DNA of 64,000 nt from Cryptomeria japonica (GCF_030272615.1 NC_081412.1:40542791-40606790); one strand, 5' to 3'; shown: positions 1 through 11,660, counted from the stretch's first letter. Notes: a model not told the origin generated them from the sequence alone. Made by a program: numbers and translations.

Positions 1-74
1 AAAGAGAGTCAGGAGTTAGAGAAGTCAATTGAGGCACTAGAGGAGCTAAAGCAGAGATTGGCAGATAAAGAAGA
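1..74 (+). pseudogene. 3' tail of a gag-protease unit entering from the left
   Basis: These bases match the last part of the internal regions that end at about 2828, 5569 and 8324: a purine-rich, Lys/Glu-rich coding end that stops at the next LTR. The tandem array therefore continues beyond the left edge of the window. The purine-rich bases just before 75 could serve as the polypurine tract for plus-strand priming. Only the tail is visible, so nothing more can be said about this unit. Confidence 0.6.
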
Positions 75-996
75 TGTTTGGATCAGAAATGAGCATGGAG
101 TCTTTATCCCAAATCATTCTAGATGTTCATGAGTTGCCTCTCATCAAACATTTTTTTCTACCTGGGTTGTCTGATGCCGGAGCATCCCCGGTCGATGAGC
201 AATCTTGCATCAACCAAAAATATTTCCTTTTAGTTTTGTTCTTGTTTAGTTCTTTATGCAGTTTTATGTTTTCTTACCTGTTAGCACCAGTAGTTGCTTG
301 CTTTTCATGGCAGATCTTATTTTTGGTTTCCAAGCTGGTTTGTGTGCTTAATTCCATATTTTCAGTCTAGTTGGGTTCTTCTCCAGTCAGTTATTGCTTC
401 CGGATGACTATTTTTGGGTTCCAAGATAGTTCGTGTGCTTACCAGTTGGTTTTCCTTCATTACTAGAATGATTCTTGGCATGTGTATCTATTTTGGGTCT
501 TGTCCGATGTTCTTCGGTGTATGGCCGACCTTCCTACCAAACCACACCTCTTGGTTGTTATTTTCCAAAAATATTTCTTTAATTCTTAGGGCTGTCCTAG
601 TTACACATTTCATTTTCCTGCGTAAAGGTAAATGTAATCTTATGAGGCTGACCCAGATATGTTCCAGTGGGTATAAATATGATATTATGTAATCATTTAT
701 AGGGGTACAGGAAGTAGAATTAAGATTGAGGATTGAGATTTGCATTTTATGATCAGGTTGATTCTTTGAGTCCCGTTTGGATTGTATCTGGATGATAGCC
801 TGCATGTAACTGGTTAACTAGTGGATGTTCTTTGACGATTATACAATTATAACTAGATCGTTGTCGGAAGTTCTAAAGCAATAATATGACATGTTTATGC
901 AATCTTGTTATTTTTTCTTGATGATTTCATTGTGTTACTCTTGCTACATAAGCTGATTGATTATCTTTGAGGGTTTTACTAGTTATGGCTGCATCA
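75..996 (+). repeat. Gypsy-type LTR, array copy 1
   Basis: First of four homologous copies spaced about 2.74 kb apart. It starts TGTTTGG after a purine-rich stretch and ends GCATCA, two bases before a primer-binding site. A TATA-like box (TATAAATA) lies at 672-679, with equivalents at 3425, 6166 and 8877 in the other copies, so U3 ends and R begins shortly after. The right edge is firm because of the PBS. The left edge is less certain: the gag-protease frame runs on past 75 to about 130, so the true start could be some tens of bases further right. The frame over 74-370 has no gag similarity and is not a gene. Confidence 0.7.
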
Positions 997-998
997 AG

Positions 999-1010
999 TG
1001 GTATTAGAGT
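999..1010 (+). other. Primer-binding site, unit 1 (initiator-Met tRNA type, two changes)
   Basis: TGGTATTAGAGT differs at two bases from TGGTATCAGAGC, the plant PBS complementary to the 3' end of initiator methionine tRNA. The exact motif is present in unit 3 at 6492. Both changes are C-to-T. The site lies two bases after the LTR end, as expected. Confidence 0.75.
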
Positions 1011-1185
1011 TGGTTTTGGACTGGATGGTGAAAAAATTGTTTGCGATCATTGAGGCATTCCTTTGGGTGGACAGATCACCTATTAGAGGCAGGCTTTATG
1101 TGTGTCCAATAGATCGCTAAGTGGGGAAATTGAAACCGGTAGTCCAATCGTTGAGTTGAGGCAGTTCAGTAAAGTGGAAGAGGAG

Positions 1186-2828
1186 ATGTCGCCTAGAAGA
1201 AAAAACCCCTGGAGGGTAGAGAAGATGATGGAAGACTTCAAGAATGAAGTGGGGAATGAAATTCGAAATGCTTTGGCTAGTTTGTAGAGAAACCTTGAAT
1301 TTGAGGATGAATATGAAGAAGTGGGTGAAGATCTTGAAGACGCTGAAGGATTGGAAGATGAAAGAGAGGAAATATTCCTAAGAGTAGCGGCACAAGAGAG
1401 TAAATTTCATAAAGTTAAATTTTCCAACTTTTCTGGAACACTCAACCCGGAGGATCTGATCAATTGGATTGGAGAGTCAAAGCATTACTTCGAGTTTGTT
1501 GATGTCAACAAACCACAAAGAGTCTAGCTGGCATAGACTAAGTTGAAAGGACATGCTACCTTGTAGTGGAAAGAATTGAAGAAAGAAAGAGTGGAGAATG
1601 GTGAATTGAAGATCACCCGGTGGAGACAAATGGTTACAAGATTGAAGACCAAGTTCATACCGGGAGACTATGAGTTGGAGTTGTTCAAGAAGTTGCAAAA
1701 CCTGAAACAGAGAAACATGATTGTGAAGGAATATAAAGAGGAATTCTACAAGGTGGTGATTAGATCTAGACATAGAGAGATGGAGAGAGAAAAGGTGGCG
1801 AGGTACATAAATGGACTTTCTTTTAATATTCAGGGTGAGATGAGTATGTTGAGGGTTTCTATAGCTGAAGAAGCTTACTAGTATTCTTTGAAGGCTGACG
1901 AGAAGATAAGAAGAAGACAACCAAATAGTGGGAATGAGAAATTCAAAGGAGAGATGAGTGATAGTATAAAGAAACCAATTAAAGAAGATGAATTAAAACC
2001 AAAGTGGAGTAAACAACTGGAGCAAGGAAAATCCCTTATGTTCAGAAGAAAGGATACCAGATCTACTTGGAGGAAGAGTCTTTTCCGGTTTGTGTTTAAA
2101 TCGGGTGGTAAGTTTTGCAAGGTTATTGTAGATAGTCGAAGTACTGATAATTTGGTATTTGAGGAGATGGTTATGAAGCTTGGATTGAAGAGGCTTGAGA
2201 ATCCTTGTCCTTATGACGTAATTTGGTTGCAATATGATCAAAAGATAGAAGTAAAGGAGCAGTGTTTGGTGAATTTTAATATTGGGCCTTTCAGGGATGA
2301 GGTTTTGTGTGATGTTGTATCTATGAGTGCTTGTCATGTCTTGTTGGGAAAACCTTGGCAGTTTGATAGAGGGCCTATTTATGACTATAGAAGAAACCTA
2401 GTCACTATTGAGAAGGATGGACAAATGTTCACATTGATTTCTTTGAAGGAAAAATCTGAGGTGAAGAATATGAGTCCTGAGAAAAGTTGCAGTACTGAGA
2501 AACCGGTAACACAGGCTATACCGGAAGGTTTGAAGAAAGATCCGATAGAACCAGTTGCAGAGGTTATACTGAAGGGTGACATGAGTTTGTAGAAGGATCT
2601 GATAGATGAGCCTAATGGAGAGATGGAACTAGATAACATAGAGATTATGGTGACGAACTGGATGAAGTCTTGTGGTAGAAACAAATCAGAGTTACAAAAG
2701 AAAGAGAGCAATAAATAGAGACATTGTGCAGATCTGAAGAAAAGGAAGAGAAACAAAGAGAGTCAGGAGTTAGAGAAGTCGGTTGAGGCACCCAAGGAGA
2801 TAAAGAAGAGGTTGGAAAATAAAGAAGA
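1186..2828 (+). pseudogene. Gypsy gag-protease ORF, array unit 1 (stops in frame)
   Basis: A Gag plus aspartic protease reading frame without RT, RNase H or integrase. I take the ATG at 1186 as the start because it begins the MSPRR/MPPRR peptide found at the same place in all three units. A retrotransposon-gag-like segment (acidic N-terminus, then LINWIGE, WRQMVTRLK and VKEYKEEF) spans about 1400-1880. The retropepsin segment spans about 2100-2450; its active-site triplet reads DSR instead of the DSG seen in unit 3, and the downstream LLGKPWQFDR is typical of plant gypsy proteases. The frame never shifts but is broken by several TAG stops (1285, 1525, 1534, 1879, 2590 and others). Several of these are CAG or TGG codons in sister units, for example LAQTKL in unit 2. 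It is not expected to make a working protein. Confidence 0.8.
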
Positions 2829-3748
2829 TGTTTGGATCAGAAATGAGCATGGGGTCTTTATCCCGAATCCTTTTAGATGTCCATGAGTTTCCTCTCATGG
2901 AATATCATTTTCTACCTTGGTTGTTTGATGTAGGAGCATCCCCGGTAGATGAGAAATCTTGCATCAACCAAAAACGTTTCCTTTTAGCTTTGTTCTTGTT
3001 TAGTTCTTTATGTAGTTTTATGTGTTCTTATCGGTTGGTACAGATAGTTGCATGTTTTTCATGGAAGATCTTATTTTCGGTTTCCAGGATGGTACCTATA
3101 ATTAATTCCAGATTTTCAGTCCATTTGGGTTCTTTTCTGGTCAATTATCGCTTTCGGTTGACTAATTCTAGGTTTTTCAGGACAATTCTTTTGCTTCCCA
3201 GTTGGTTTTCCTTTATTACCGATGATATTATTGGTGTGTGTATCTATTTGGGGTATTGTACGATGTTCTTTGGTCTGTGGCCGATGTTCCTACTGAACCG
3301 CACCTCTTGGTAGTTATTTTCTGAAAGATTTCTTTAATTTTTAGGGCCGACCTAGTTACACGTTTCATTTTCTTGCATTGGTAAATATAATCTCACGAGG
3401 CCGACCCATATATGTTCCAGTATGTATAAATATGATATCATGTAATCATTTGTAGGGGCAGAGAAGTAGAATTGAGATTGAGGATTGCGACTCACATTTT
3501 GTGATCCACTCGATTCTTATAGTCCCTATTGGATTGTATCTGGCTGATAGCCTCCATGTAACTCGTTAACTACCGAATGTTCTTTGATGATTATAAGATG
3601 ATAACTGGATGGTTGCTGGAAGTTCTAAAGTAATAATATGATCTATTTATGCAATCTTGTTATGCTTTCTTGCTTCTTTCATTGTGTTTCTCTTGTTGCA
3701 TAAGTCAGTTGCTTCTCTTTGAGAGTTTTATCGGTTGTGGCTGCATTA
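2829..3748 (+). repeat. Gypsy-type LTR, array copy 2
   Basis: Homologous to 75-996 along its length: TGTTTGG start, TATAAATA at 3425-3432, and an end at GCATTA (changed from GCATCA). It is shared between unit 1 on its left and unit 2 on its right, which shows that units are joined through single LTRs rather than each carrying its own pair. Confidence 0.7.
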
Positions 3749-3750
3749 AG

Positions 3751-3762
3751 TGCTATCAGAGC
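3751..3762 (+). other. Primer-binding site, unit 2
   Basis: TGCTATCAGAGC, one base from the initiator-Met consensus TGGTATCAGAGC, two bases after the LTR end. Confidence 0.75.
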
Positions 3763-3938
3763 TGGTTATGGACTTTTCGGTGGAAGAATTGTTTGTAAAT
3801 ATTGAGGCATTCCTTTGGGTGGACAGATCGTCGATTGGAGGTAGGCTACGCATGTGTTCAATAAATCATTGAGGGGAGGCAATTGAAACTGGTACTCAGA
3901 TTGTCGAGGTATGGTAGTTCACTAGAGTAGAAGAGGAG

Positions 3939-5569
3939 ATGCCACCTAGAAGGCAAAACCCTCGAAGTGTAGAGTAGATGATGGAAGACTTCAAGAATGA
4001 AGTGAGGAACGAAATCCGAAATGCTTTGGTTGGTTTGTAGAGAAGCCTTGAATCTGAGGATGAATATGAAGAATCTGGTTAAGATCTTGAAGAAGATGAA
4101 AGATAGGAAAGATTCCTAAGACCAGTGGCGCAAGCGAGTAAAGTTCATAAAGTTTAAGTTTCCAACTTTTTTGGAACACTGAACCCGGAGGATCTAATCG
4201 ATTGGATCAGAGAGTTGGAGGATTACATTGAGTTTGAGGATGCCAAGGACCCATAGAGAGTCTGGTTGGCACAGACTAAGTTGAAAGGGAATGTTGCCTT
4301 ATGGTGGAAAGAATTGTAGAAAGACATAGTGGAGAATGGTGATTTAAAAATCACCCAGTGGAGACAAACGGTTGCAAGATTGAAGGCCAATTTCATACTA
4401 GGAGACTATGAGTTTGAGTTGTTCAAGAAGTTTCAAAACCTAAAACAAAGAAACATGACTGTGAAGGAGTATACTGAGGAATTCTACAAGGTGGTGATTA
4501 GATAAGTACATAGAGAGATGGACAGAGAAAAGTTGGTGAGGTACATAAATGGACTTGCTTTTAACATTCAAGATGAGATGAGTATGTTGAGGGTTTCCAC
4601 ATCTGAAGAAGCTTACTAGTCTGCTTTGAAGGGTGAGGAGAAGATAAGAAGAAGACAAGCGAATAAAGGGAAGGAGAAATTCAAAGGATAGATGAGTGAT
4701 GGTATGAAGAAACTGGTTGAGGAAGATGAATCAAAACCTAAGTGGAGTAAAGAATTGGATGAAGGAGAATCCCTTATGTTCAGAAGAAAGGATACCGGAT
4801 GTACTCAGAGGAAGAGTCTTTTCTGGACTATGTGAAAATCAGGTGGTAAGTGTTGCAAGGTTATTGTAGATAGTGGAAGTACTAATAAATTGGTATCTAA
4901 GGAGATGGTTGTGAAACTTGGATTGAAGAGGCTTGAACATCCTTGTCCTTATGAGGTAAGTTGGTTGCAAGATGATCAAAAGATAGAAGTAAAGGAGTAG
5001 TGTTTGGTGAATTTTAATATTGGGCCTTTCAAGGATGAAGTTTTGTGTGATGTTGTATCTATGAGTTCTTGTCATGTCTTGTTGGGAAAACCTTGGCAAT
5101 TTGATAGAGGAGCTATTTATGACTATAGAAGAAACCTAGTCAATATTGAGAAGGATGGACAAAACTTTACATTGATTTTTTTGAAGGAGAAAGAGAAGGA
5201 GGTAAAGTATTCGAGTCCTGAGAAAAGTTGCAGTACTGAGAAACTGGTAACATAGGTTATACCGGAAGGTTTGAAGAAAGATCCGATAGAACCAGTTGCA
5301 AAGGTTATACTGGAGGGTGACATGAGTTTGTAGAAGGATCTGACAGATGAGCCTGATGGAGAGATGGAACTAGATAACATAGATCTTATGGTGACAAACT
5401 AGATGAAGTCTTGTGGTAGAAACAAATCAGAGTTGCAGAAGAAAGAGAGCAATAAATAGAGGCATTGTGTAGATCTGAAGAAAAGGAAGAGAAACAAAGA
5501 GAGTGAGGAGTTAGAGAAGTCGGTTGAGGCACCCGAGGAACTAAAGAAGAGGTTAGAAAATAAAGAACA
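3939..5569 (+). pseudogene. Gypsy gag-protease ORF, array unit 2 (most decayed)
   Basis: Same layout as unit 1, starting at the ATG of MPPRRQNP. The gag-like core is at about 4150-4620 and the protease-like part at about 4850-5200 (VDSG triplet kept, then STNK instead of STDN; LLGKPWQFDR kept). It carries the most stops of the three units, for example in the EQC motif before 5004 where CAG has become TAG, and a TGA in the lead-in to the protease. Despite this, the gag start and the protease share one frame. It ends in the same Lys/Glu-rich tail just before the next LTR. Not functional. Confidence 0.75.
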
Positions 5570-6489
5570 TGTTTGGATCATAAATGAGCATGGGGTCTTT
5601 ATCCCGAATCCTTTTAGATGTCCATGAGTTTCCTCTCATGGAATATCTTTTTCTACTTAGGTTGTTTCATGTAGGAGCATCCTCAGTCGATGAGCAATCT
5701 TGCATCAACCAAAAATATTTGCTTTTAGTTTTCTTCTTGTTTAGTCATTTATGTAGTTTTCTGTGTTCATACCGATTGGTACCGATAGTTGCTTGTTTTT
5801 CGTGGACGATCTTATTTTCAGTTTCTAGGATGGTTCGTGTAATTAATTCCAGATTTTTGGTCCATTTGGGTTCTTTTCTGGTTAGTTATCACTTCTGGTT
5901 GATTGTCTCTAGGTTTTGCGGGACATTTCTTTTGCTTCTCGGTTGGTTTTCCTTAATTGCCGATGAGATTCTTGGCATGTGGATCTATTTTGGGTCTTTT
6001 TCGATGTTCTTTGGCATGTGGCCGACCTTCCTGCTGAACCACACCTCTTGGTTGTTATTTTCCAAAAGATTTATTTAATTCTTAGTGCTGACCTAGTTAC
6101 ACATTTCATTTTCTTGCATTGGTAAATGTAATCTTATGAGGCTGACCTAGATATGTTCTGGTATGTATAAATATGATATCATGTAATCATTTGTAGGGGC
6201 ATAGGAAGCAGATTTGAGATTGAGGATTATGAATTGCATTTTGTGATCCACTTGATTCTTAGAGTCCCTATTGGATTGTATCTGGCTGATAGCTTGCATG
6301 TAACTGATTAACTACCGGATGTTCTTGGATCATTATATGATGATAACTAGATGGTTTCTGGAAGTTCTAAAGCAATAATATGATCTATTTATGCAATCTT
6401 GTTATTCTTTTTTGCTTCTTTCATTGTGTTTCTTTTGCTGCATAAGTCGGTTGATTCTCTTTGAGGGTTTTATCAGTTATGGCTGATCA
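5570..6489 (+). repeat. Gypsy-type LTR, array copy 3
   Basis: Homologous to the other three copies: TGTTTGG start, TATAAATA at 6166-6173, end at GATCA immediately before a perfect primer-binding site. It is shared between unit 2 and unit 3. Confidence 0.7.
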
Positions 6490-6491
6490 AG

Positions 6492-6503
6492 TGGTATCAG
6501 AGC
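6492..6503 (+). other. Primer-binding site, unit 3 (perfect initiator-Met match)
   Basis: TGGTATCAGAGC, the canonical plant initiator-Met tRNA PBS, two bases after the LTR end. This site fixes the orientation and the right LTR edge for the whole array. Confidence 0.85.
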
Positions 6504-6678
6504 TGGTTATGGACTGGATGGTGGAAGAATTGTTTACAAATATTGAGGCATTCTTTTGGTGGATAGATCATTGATTGGAGGCAGGCTACGCATGTGTTCA
6601 ATAAATTGCTGAGGGGAGGCAATTGAAACTAGTACTCAGATAGTCGAGTTGTGGCAGTTCACTAGAGTGGAAGAGGAG

Positions 6679-8324
6679 ATGCCACCTAGAAGGAAAAACC
6701 CCCAGAGGGTAGAGCAGAAGATGGAAGACTTCAAGAATGAAGTGAGGAACAAAACACAAAATTCTTTGGTTAGTTTGTGGAGAAACCTTGAATTTGAGGA
6801 TGAATATGAAGAATCTGGTGAAGAGTTTGAAGAAGCTGAAAGACCAGAAGATGAAAGAGAGGAAAGATTCCTAAGACTAGTGGTGCAAGTGAGTAAAGTT
6901 CATAAAGTTGAAGTTTCCAACTTTTTTGGAATAGTGAACCTGGAGGATCTATTTGATTGGATCAGAGAGTTGGAGGATTACTTTGAGTTTGAGGATGCCA
7001 AGTACCCATAGAGAGTTCGGTTGGAACATACTAAGTTGAAAGGGCATGTCGCGTTACGGTGGAAAGAATTGTTACAAGATATAGTGGAGAATGGTGATTT
7101 GAAGATTAGCTGGTGGAGACAAATGGTTGTAAGATTGAAGGCCAATTTCATATCGAGAGACTATGAGTTTGAGTTGTTCAAGAAGTTTCAAAACATGAAA
7201 TAGAGAAACATGACTGTGAAGGAGTATACTGAGTAATTCTACAATGTGGTGATTAGATATGGACATAGAAAGATGGATAGAGAAAAGTTGGTGAGGTACA
7301 TAAATGGACTTGCTTTTATCATTCAAGATGAGATGAGTATGTTGAGGGTTTCCATAGTTCAAGAAGCTTACCAGTATGCTCTGAAGGCTAAGGAGAAGAT
7401 AAGAAGAAGAGAAGCGAATAAAGGGAAGGAGAAATTCAAAGGATAGATGTGTGATGGTATGAAGAAACTGGTTGAGGAAGATGAATCAAAACCTAAGTAT
7501 TGTAAAGAATCAGATCAAGGAGAATCCCTTATGTTCAGAAGAAAGGATATCAGATCTACTCAGAGGAAGAGTCTTTTTTGGACTGTGTGTAAATCAGGTG
7601 GTGAGTGTGTCAAGGTTATTGTAGATAGTGGAAGTACTGATAATTTGTTATCTGAGGAGATGGTTGTGAAGCTTGGATTGAAGAGGGTTGAGCATCCTTG
7701 TCCTTATGAGGTAAGTTGGTTGCAAGATGATCAAAAGATAGAAGTAAAGGAGCAATGTTTGGTGAATTTTAATATTGGGCCTTTCAGGGATGAGATTTTG
7801 TGTGATGTTGTATCTATGAGTGCTTGTCATGTCTTGTTGGGAAAACTGTGGAAGTTTGATAGAGGAGGTATTTATGACTATAGAAGAAACCTAGTCACTA
7901 TTAAGAAGGATGAGCAAAAGTTCACATTTATTTCTTTGAAGGAGAAAGAGAAGGAGGTAAAGAATCTGAGTCCTGAGAAATGTTACAATACTGAAAAACT
8001 AGTAGTAGAGTTTATACCAGAAGATTTGAAGAAAGATCTAATAGAACTAGTTGTAGAGGTTATACCAGAGGGTGACATGAGTTTGCAGAAGTATCTAATA
8101 GATGAGACCGATGGAGGGATGTAACTGGATAACGAATAGCTTATGGTGACAAATTGGATGAAGTCTTGTGGCAGAAACAAATCAGAGTTGCAGAAGAAAG
8201 AGAGCAGTAAATAGAGACATTATGTAGATCTAAAGGAAAGGAAGAGAAACAAAGAGAGTCAGGAGTTAGAGAAGCCAGTTGTGGCACCGGAGGAGCTAAA
8301 GAAAAGGTTGGAAAATAAAGAAGA
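6679..8324 (+). pseudogene. Gypsy gag-protease ORF, array unit 3 (best preserved)
   Basis: Starts at the ATG of MPPRRKNP at 6679 and stays in one frame to 8124. Gag-like core at about 6900-7380. Retropepsin-like domain at about 7600-7950 with an intact VDSGSTDNL active-site motif and LLGKLWKFDR downstream. In-frame stops remain at 7009, 7201, about 7234, 7444 and 8122. At the first two positions a neighbouring unit has CAA or CAG. There is no zinc knuckle and no RT or integrase; about 200 bases after the last stop comes the next LTR. It resembles the gag-only or gag-pro LTR elements described in plants (TR-GAG type), or could be a deletion derivative of a chromovirus-like parent. Confidence 0.8.
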
Positions 8325-9200
8325 TGTTTGGATTAGAAATGAGCATGGGGTCTTTATCCTTAATCCTTTTAGATGTTCATGAGTTGCCTCTCATGGAACA
8401 TCTTTTTCTACCTGGTTTGTCTGATGAAGGAGCATCCCCAGTCGATGAGAAATCTTGCATCAAACAAAAATATTTCCTTTTAGTTTTGTTCTTGTTTAGT
8501 TCTTTATGCAGTTTTTTGTGTTCCTACCGGTTGGTACCAGTAGTTGCTTTCTTTTTGGGGCAGATCTTATTTTGAGTTTCTAGGATGGTTCGTGTGTTTA
8601 ATTCCAGATTTTTCATTCCATTGGGGTTCTTTTCTAGTCATTTATTGCTTCTGATTGGTTTTCATTCATTACCGACACGATTCTTGGCATGTGGATCTAT
8701 TTTGGGTCTTGTCCGATGTTCTTTGGCATGTGGCTGACCATCCTGCTAGACTGCACCTTTGGTTTTTTTTTACAGAAATATTTCTTTAATTCTTAGGGCT
8801 GACCTAGTTACACATTTTATTTTCCTGCATTGGTAAATGTAATCTTATGAGGCCGACCTGGATATGTTCTGGTGGGTATAAATATGATATTATGTAATCA
8901 TTTGTATAGGCGGAGGAAGTAGAATTGAGATTGAGGATTGAGCTTCGCATTTTGTGATCTGGTTGTTTCTTAGAGTCCCGATTGGATTGTATCTGGTTGA
9001 TAGCCTACATGTAACTGGTTAACTACCAGATGTACTTTGATGATTATATGATGATAATCAGATGGTTGTCAGAAATTCTAAAGCAATAATATGATCTTTT
9101 TATGCAATCTTATCATGTTTTTTTGCTGCTTTCGTTGTGTTACTCTTGCTGTATAAGCTAGTTGATTCTCTTTGAGGGTTTTACGGTTATGACTACATCA
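8325..9200 (+). repeat. Gypsy-type LTR, array copy 4 (right end of the array)
   Basis: Last LTR of the array. TATA-like box at 8877-8884. It ends ACATCA at 9200 and is followed not by a PBS but by unrelated sequence (ACTTCTTTC...). This is the 3' LTR of the array and 9200/9201 is the junction with the target DNA. The target duplication cannot be checked because the left end lies outside the window. Confidence 0.75.
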
Positions 9201-9862
9201 ACTTCTTTCAAAATTCTCACCTTCTAAGGATGAAGTTTTGATTAATAATGTTGATATTTCTCCTAAAATGTGCCTCTCTCATGAGAGTATCTTAGAGAAA
9301 GTGGATGATATAATAATCACCTTCCATAATGTTACCTTACCTTCCATAAATGATACCTCTCCTATTGAAAAAGTGTTGATAGACATTGACTTATCCTCTC
9401 CCAAACTTGGTCCTACCAATGAGGGAACATTGGTGCCAAAAGAGGTTATGAACACTTCTTTCAAAACTCTCCCTTATAAGGATGAAGCTTTTAATAATGT
9501 TGTTCATCTTTCTCCTAAAATTTACCTCCCCCATAAGGATTATTTAGTGAATTTGGATGGTATTCTTGTAGAACAAAAAACCTATTCAATTCAATTCCAT
9601 TCATGTTTCTATTTATGAGAAGCCTAAGTCCAAGAAACCTCCCAATATCCTAAACATTGCAAAATACATATGTGAAAGAGGTACTATGGAGAGGCAACTA
9701 GCACAAAAATATGGTATGGAAGTGCCTAACTTTAAAAATAACAAGAAATATTCTAGTGTTCTCACTTCCCTTCCTTCTCCTCCTCATCCTAAGAAACATG
9801 TTGATAAGGAGCCTAATCTTGTTGAGAAACTCCATGATATATTAGCTAAAATTTCCCTTTAG
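9201..9862 (+). pseudogene. Decayed coding-like region with an internal duplication, function unknown
   Basis: One open frame covers about 9238-9618, and a second frame, one base away, continues from about 9600 to a TAG at 9862 (SIYEKPKSKKPPNILNIAKY near its start). The two probably belonged to a single reading frame broken by an indel near 9600. A segment containing TSFK, KDE, NNV and SPK is present twice about 246 bases apart (near 9201 and 9448), so the protein carried an internal repeat of roughly 82 residues. I do not recognise the family. It is the DNA into which the gypsy array inserted and may itself be part of an older transposon. Confidence 0.4.
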
Positions 9863-10853
9863 AACTTGACATATTAGCATTTATTTCTTGTTTTCTTAAG
9901 CATAAGTGATAGTGTTGACCCCTCTTTGGATGGCACCTGAGAATTATCTATGTTCCTCTTGCTAGTTTTTTAGAATTCCAACCTTGACTTATCTTTTCAA
10001 AGTTGATTTAGGTAGAAACTAGTGTATCCTTTGGTGGTTCTTATTGATATTTAGTGCAATTACAACCAGGAAAGATCATACTTTCAATCTAGGTGTGAAC
10101 CTCTTTCCCTTTAATGCATTCCTCCTTCTCCCTTTTCCCCTCTCAAAATAATTAGATTAGGTCCTATTTGCACTCAGATTGATAAGGAAACCGACCTTCT
10201 CCGGAGCCACAACCTCACTTTTGTAAGTCCCACACTTGGGAGGTTGTTTCCATGATTAACAAGGTTGATGATCAAGGTTGGTCATCAAGTGAAAACTTTT
10301 GCGACAATATAAATTTATGTCTATTATAAAAAATACCTCACATTGGGTCAAAAGTATGTTATCCTTCATCAAGAATTCATTTACCTTGCAATAGGAGGAA
10401 GGTGTGAATTCATTTTCTCCTTCCTTTGTTTTGGTTAATGATGTTAGTTTTGTTGAAAACATCTTCTTTGAGGTAGATGTCTTTGAGCAAATATCTCTTC
10501 CTCCTTCTCCTCCAAAGGATTGCCTTTACACTTGTTACAAGATATCTCTTTTACAACTATCTTTTCCTTGGTTCTAAGAGTCCTATCTATTTAGCTTGGA
10601 TTTATGTACATTATTGCCTAAAGGATATCTCCTTGGTGTTGAAGTTGTGTATCATTGTTTCTAGCTTTCTTAAAACATCAACATACCTTTATGTTCATAC
10701 ATTAAGAGAGGGCATACATAATTCCCTCTTTGCACTATATTTTTTATTTTTGTGTGTCTTATGTGATGTGTTCATTCTCAAAACTAGACCTAGCCTTTAA
10801 AGGAGATGCTTCATTCCAAAAACCAGAACAATATTTTTATGTCTTATATGGGA
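9863..10853 (+). other. No gene recognised; degenerate AT-rich flank
   Basis: Short open stretches occur in several frames (for example VDVFEQISLPPSPPKD near 10465), suggesting a decayed coding sequence continuous with the region to the left. No frame is long enough and no family motif is visible. It ends at the left LTR of element A. Confidence 0.4.
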
Positions 10854-11646
10854 TATTATAGAATCAATGACAGTCCCAAAGACACTGAGAGGGAGGGTGG
10901 GGGGGGGGCGGGGGAGGGGGGGTTTGAATCAGTGTCTAACTGGTTAACAAAATATTTATACTTATTTAAAACTTTGCATCCCAAAATAGTGTACCGGTAA
11001 ATAAGAATTAATGTAGCAAATAAGAATAACAGAGACAACATAGGGAACAAACCATAACACAAGATATTTAACAAGGAAATCCAATGTTGGAAAAACCTCA
11101 ATGGGATTTGTGACCCACAATATTTACTCACTGGCCAATGAATAAATACTACTTACAATGAGGGGCTTACATGTGTAGGGAGGCCAACATCCTAGAGCAC
11201 ACTGCTCAATAAAGAGTCAAATTGACTACAAAATGGATTATCAAAATCCAATACAATGTACTTCTTCAAAACAACATCTCTCATACCAGGTTCAGTACCG
11301 GTTTAAGCTCAGTCAATAACCAAAACCTTCACTGTCAAGTATATCACCTTATACAAAATTGCCTTATATTTCACATCTATCTCCATTCCAAAATGACCTA
11401 AAAGATCTCATACATATATGAGCCTATTACAAAAGATAATTATAATTCAAAATAATAAATAAAATTTTATTCCATGTCGGCCTGAGTTCTGGTATGCATT
11501 ATTGTCGATGTCGGTGAAGTTCCTATCGGTGTATGTAAAAGTCTATTGTTGGTGCCGGTATTTTCTGGTTGGTTTCCAGATGATTGCCAGTTGGTTGCCA
11601 TCAATGAGAACATCAACTATTCTCATAAGAGTGTAGAATGCCAACA
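10854..11646 (-). repeat. Element A 3' LTR (copia-type)
   Basis: Homologous to 16514-17217. On the plus strand it starts near TATTATAGAATC (TGTTAGAATC in the other copy) and ends GCCAACA at 11646, directly before the reverse-complemented polypurine tract. In element orientation it therefore begins TGTTGGC and is the downstream LTR of a minus-strand element. A G-run of unusual length (about 10890-10923) sits near its 3' end, where the partner LTR has a short GTGGGGGG. The hairpin motif with TGGG and CCCA arms lies near 11101-11124. Confidence 0.8.
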
Positions 11647-11660
11647 ATCTCCCCCTTTGG
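11647..11660 (-). other. Element A polypurine tract
   Basis: Plus strand reads atctccccctttgg; on the element strand this is a purine run (CCAAAGGGGGAGAT) that abuts the LTR. The same LTR-edge plus tract combination recurs at 41952 and 45955, which identifies the LTR boundaries of elements E and F. Confidence 0.8.

Noticed and set aside
74-370. Hydrophobic 98-codon frame at the start of the LTR, repeated at 2828, 5584 and 8324
   Set aside because: It lies in the LTR, differs in length and stop position in each copy, and has Phe/Leu/Ser composition typical of AT-rich non-coding DNA.
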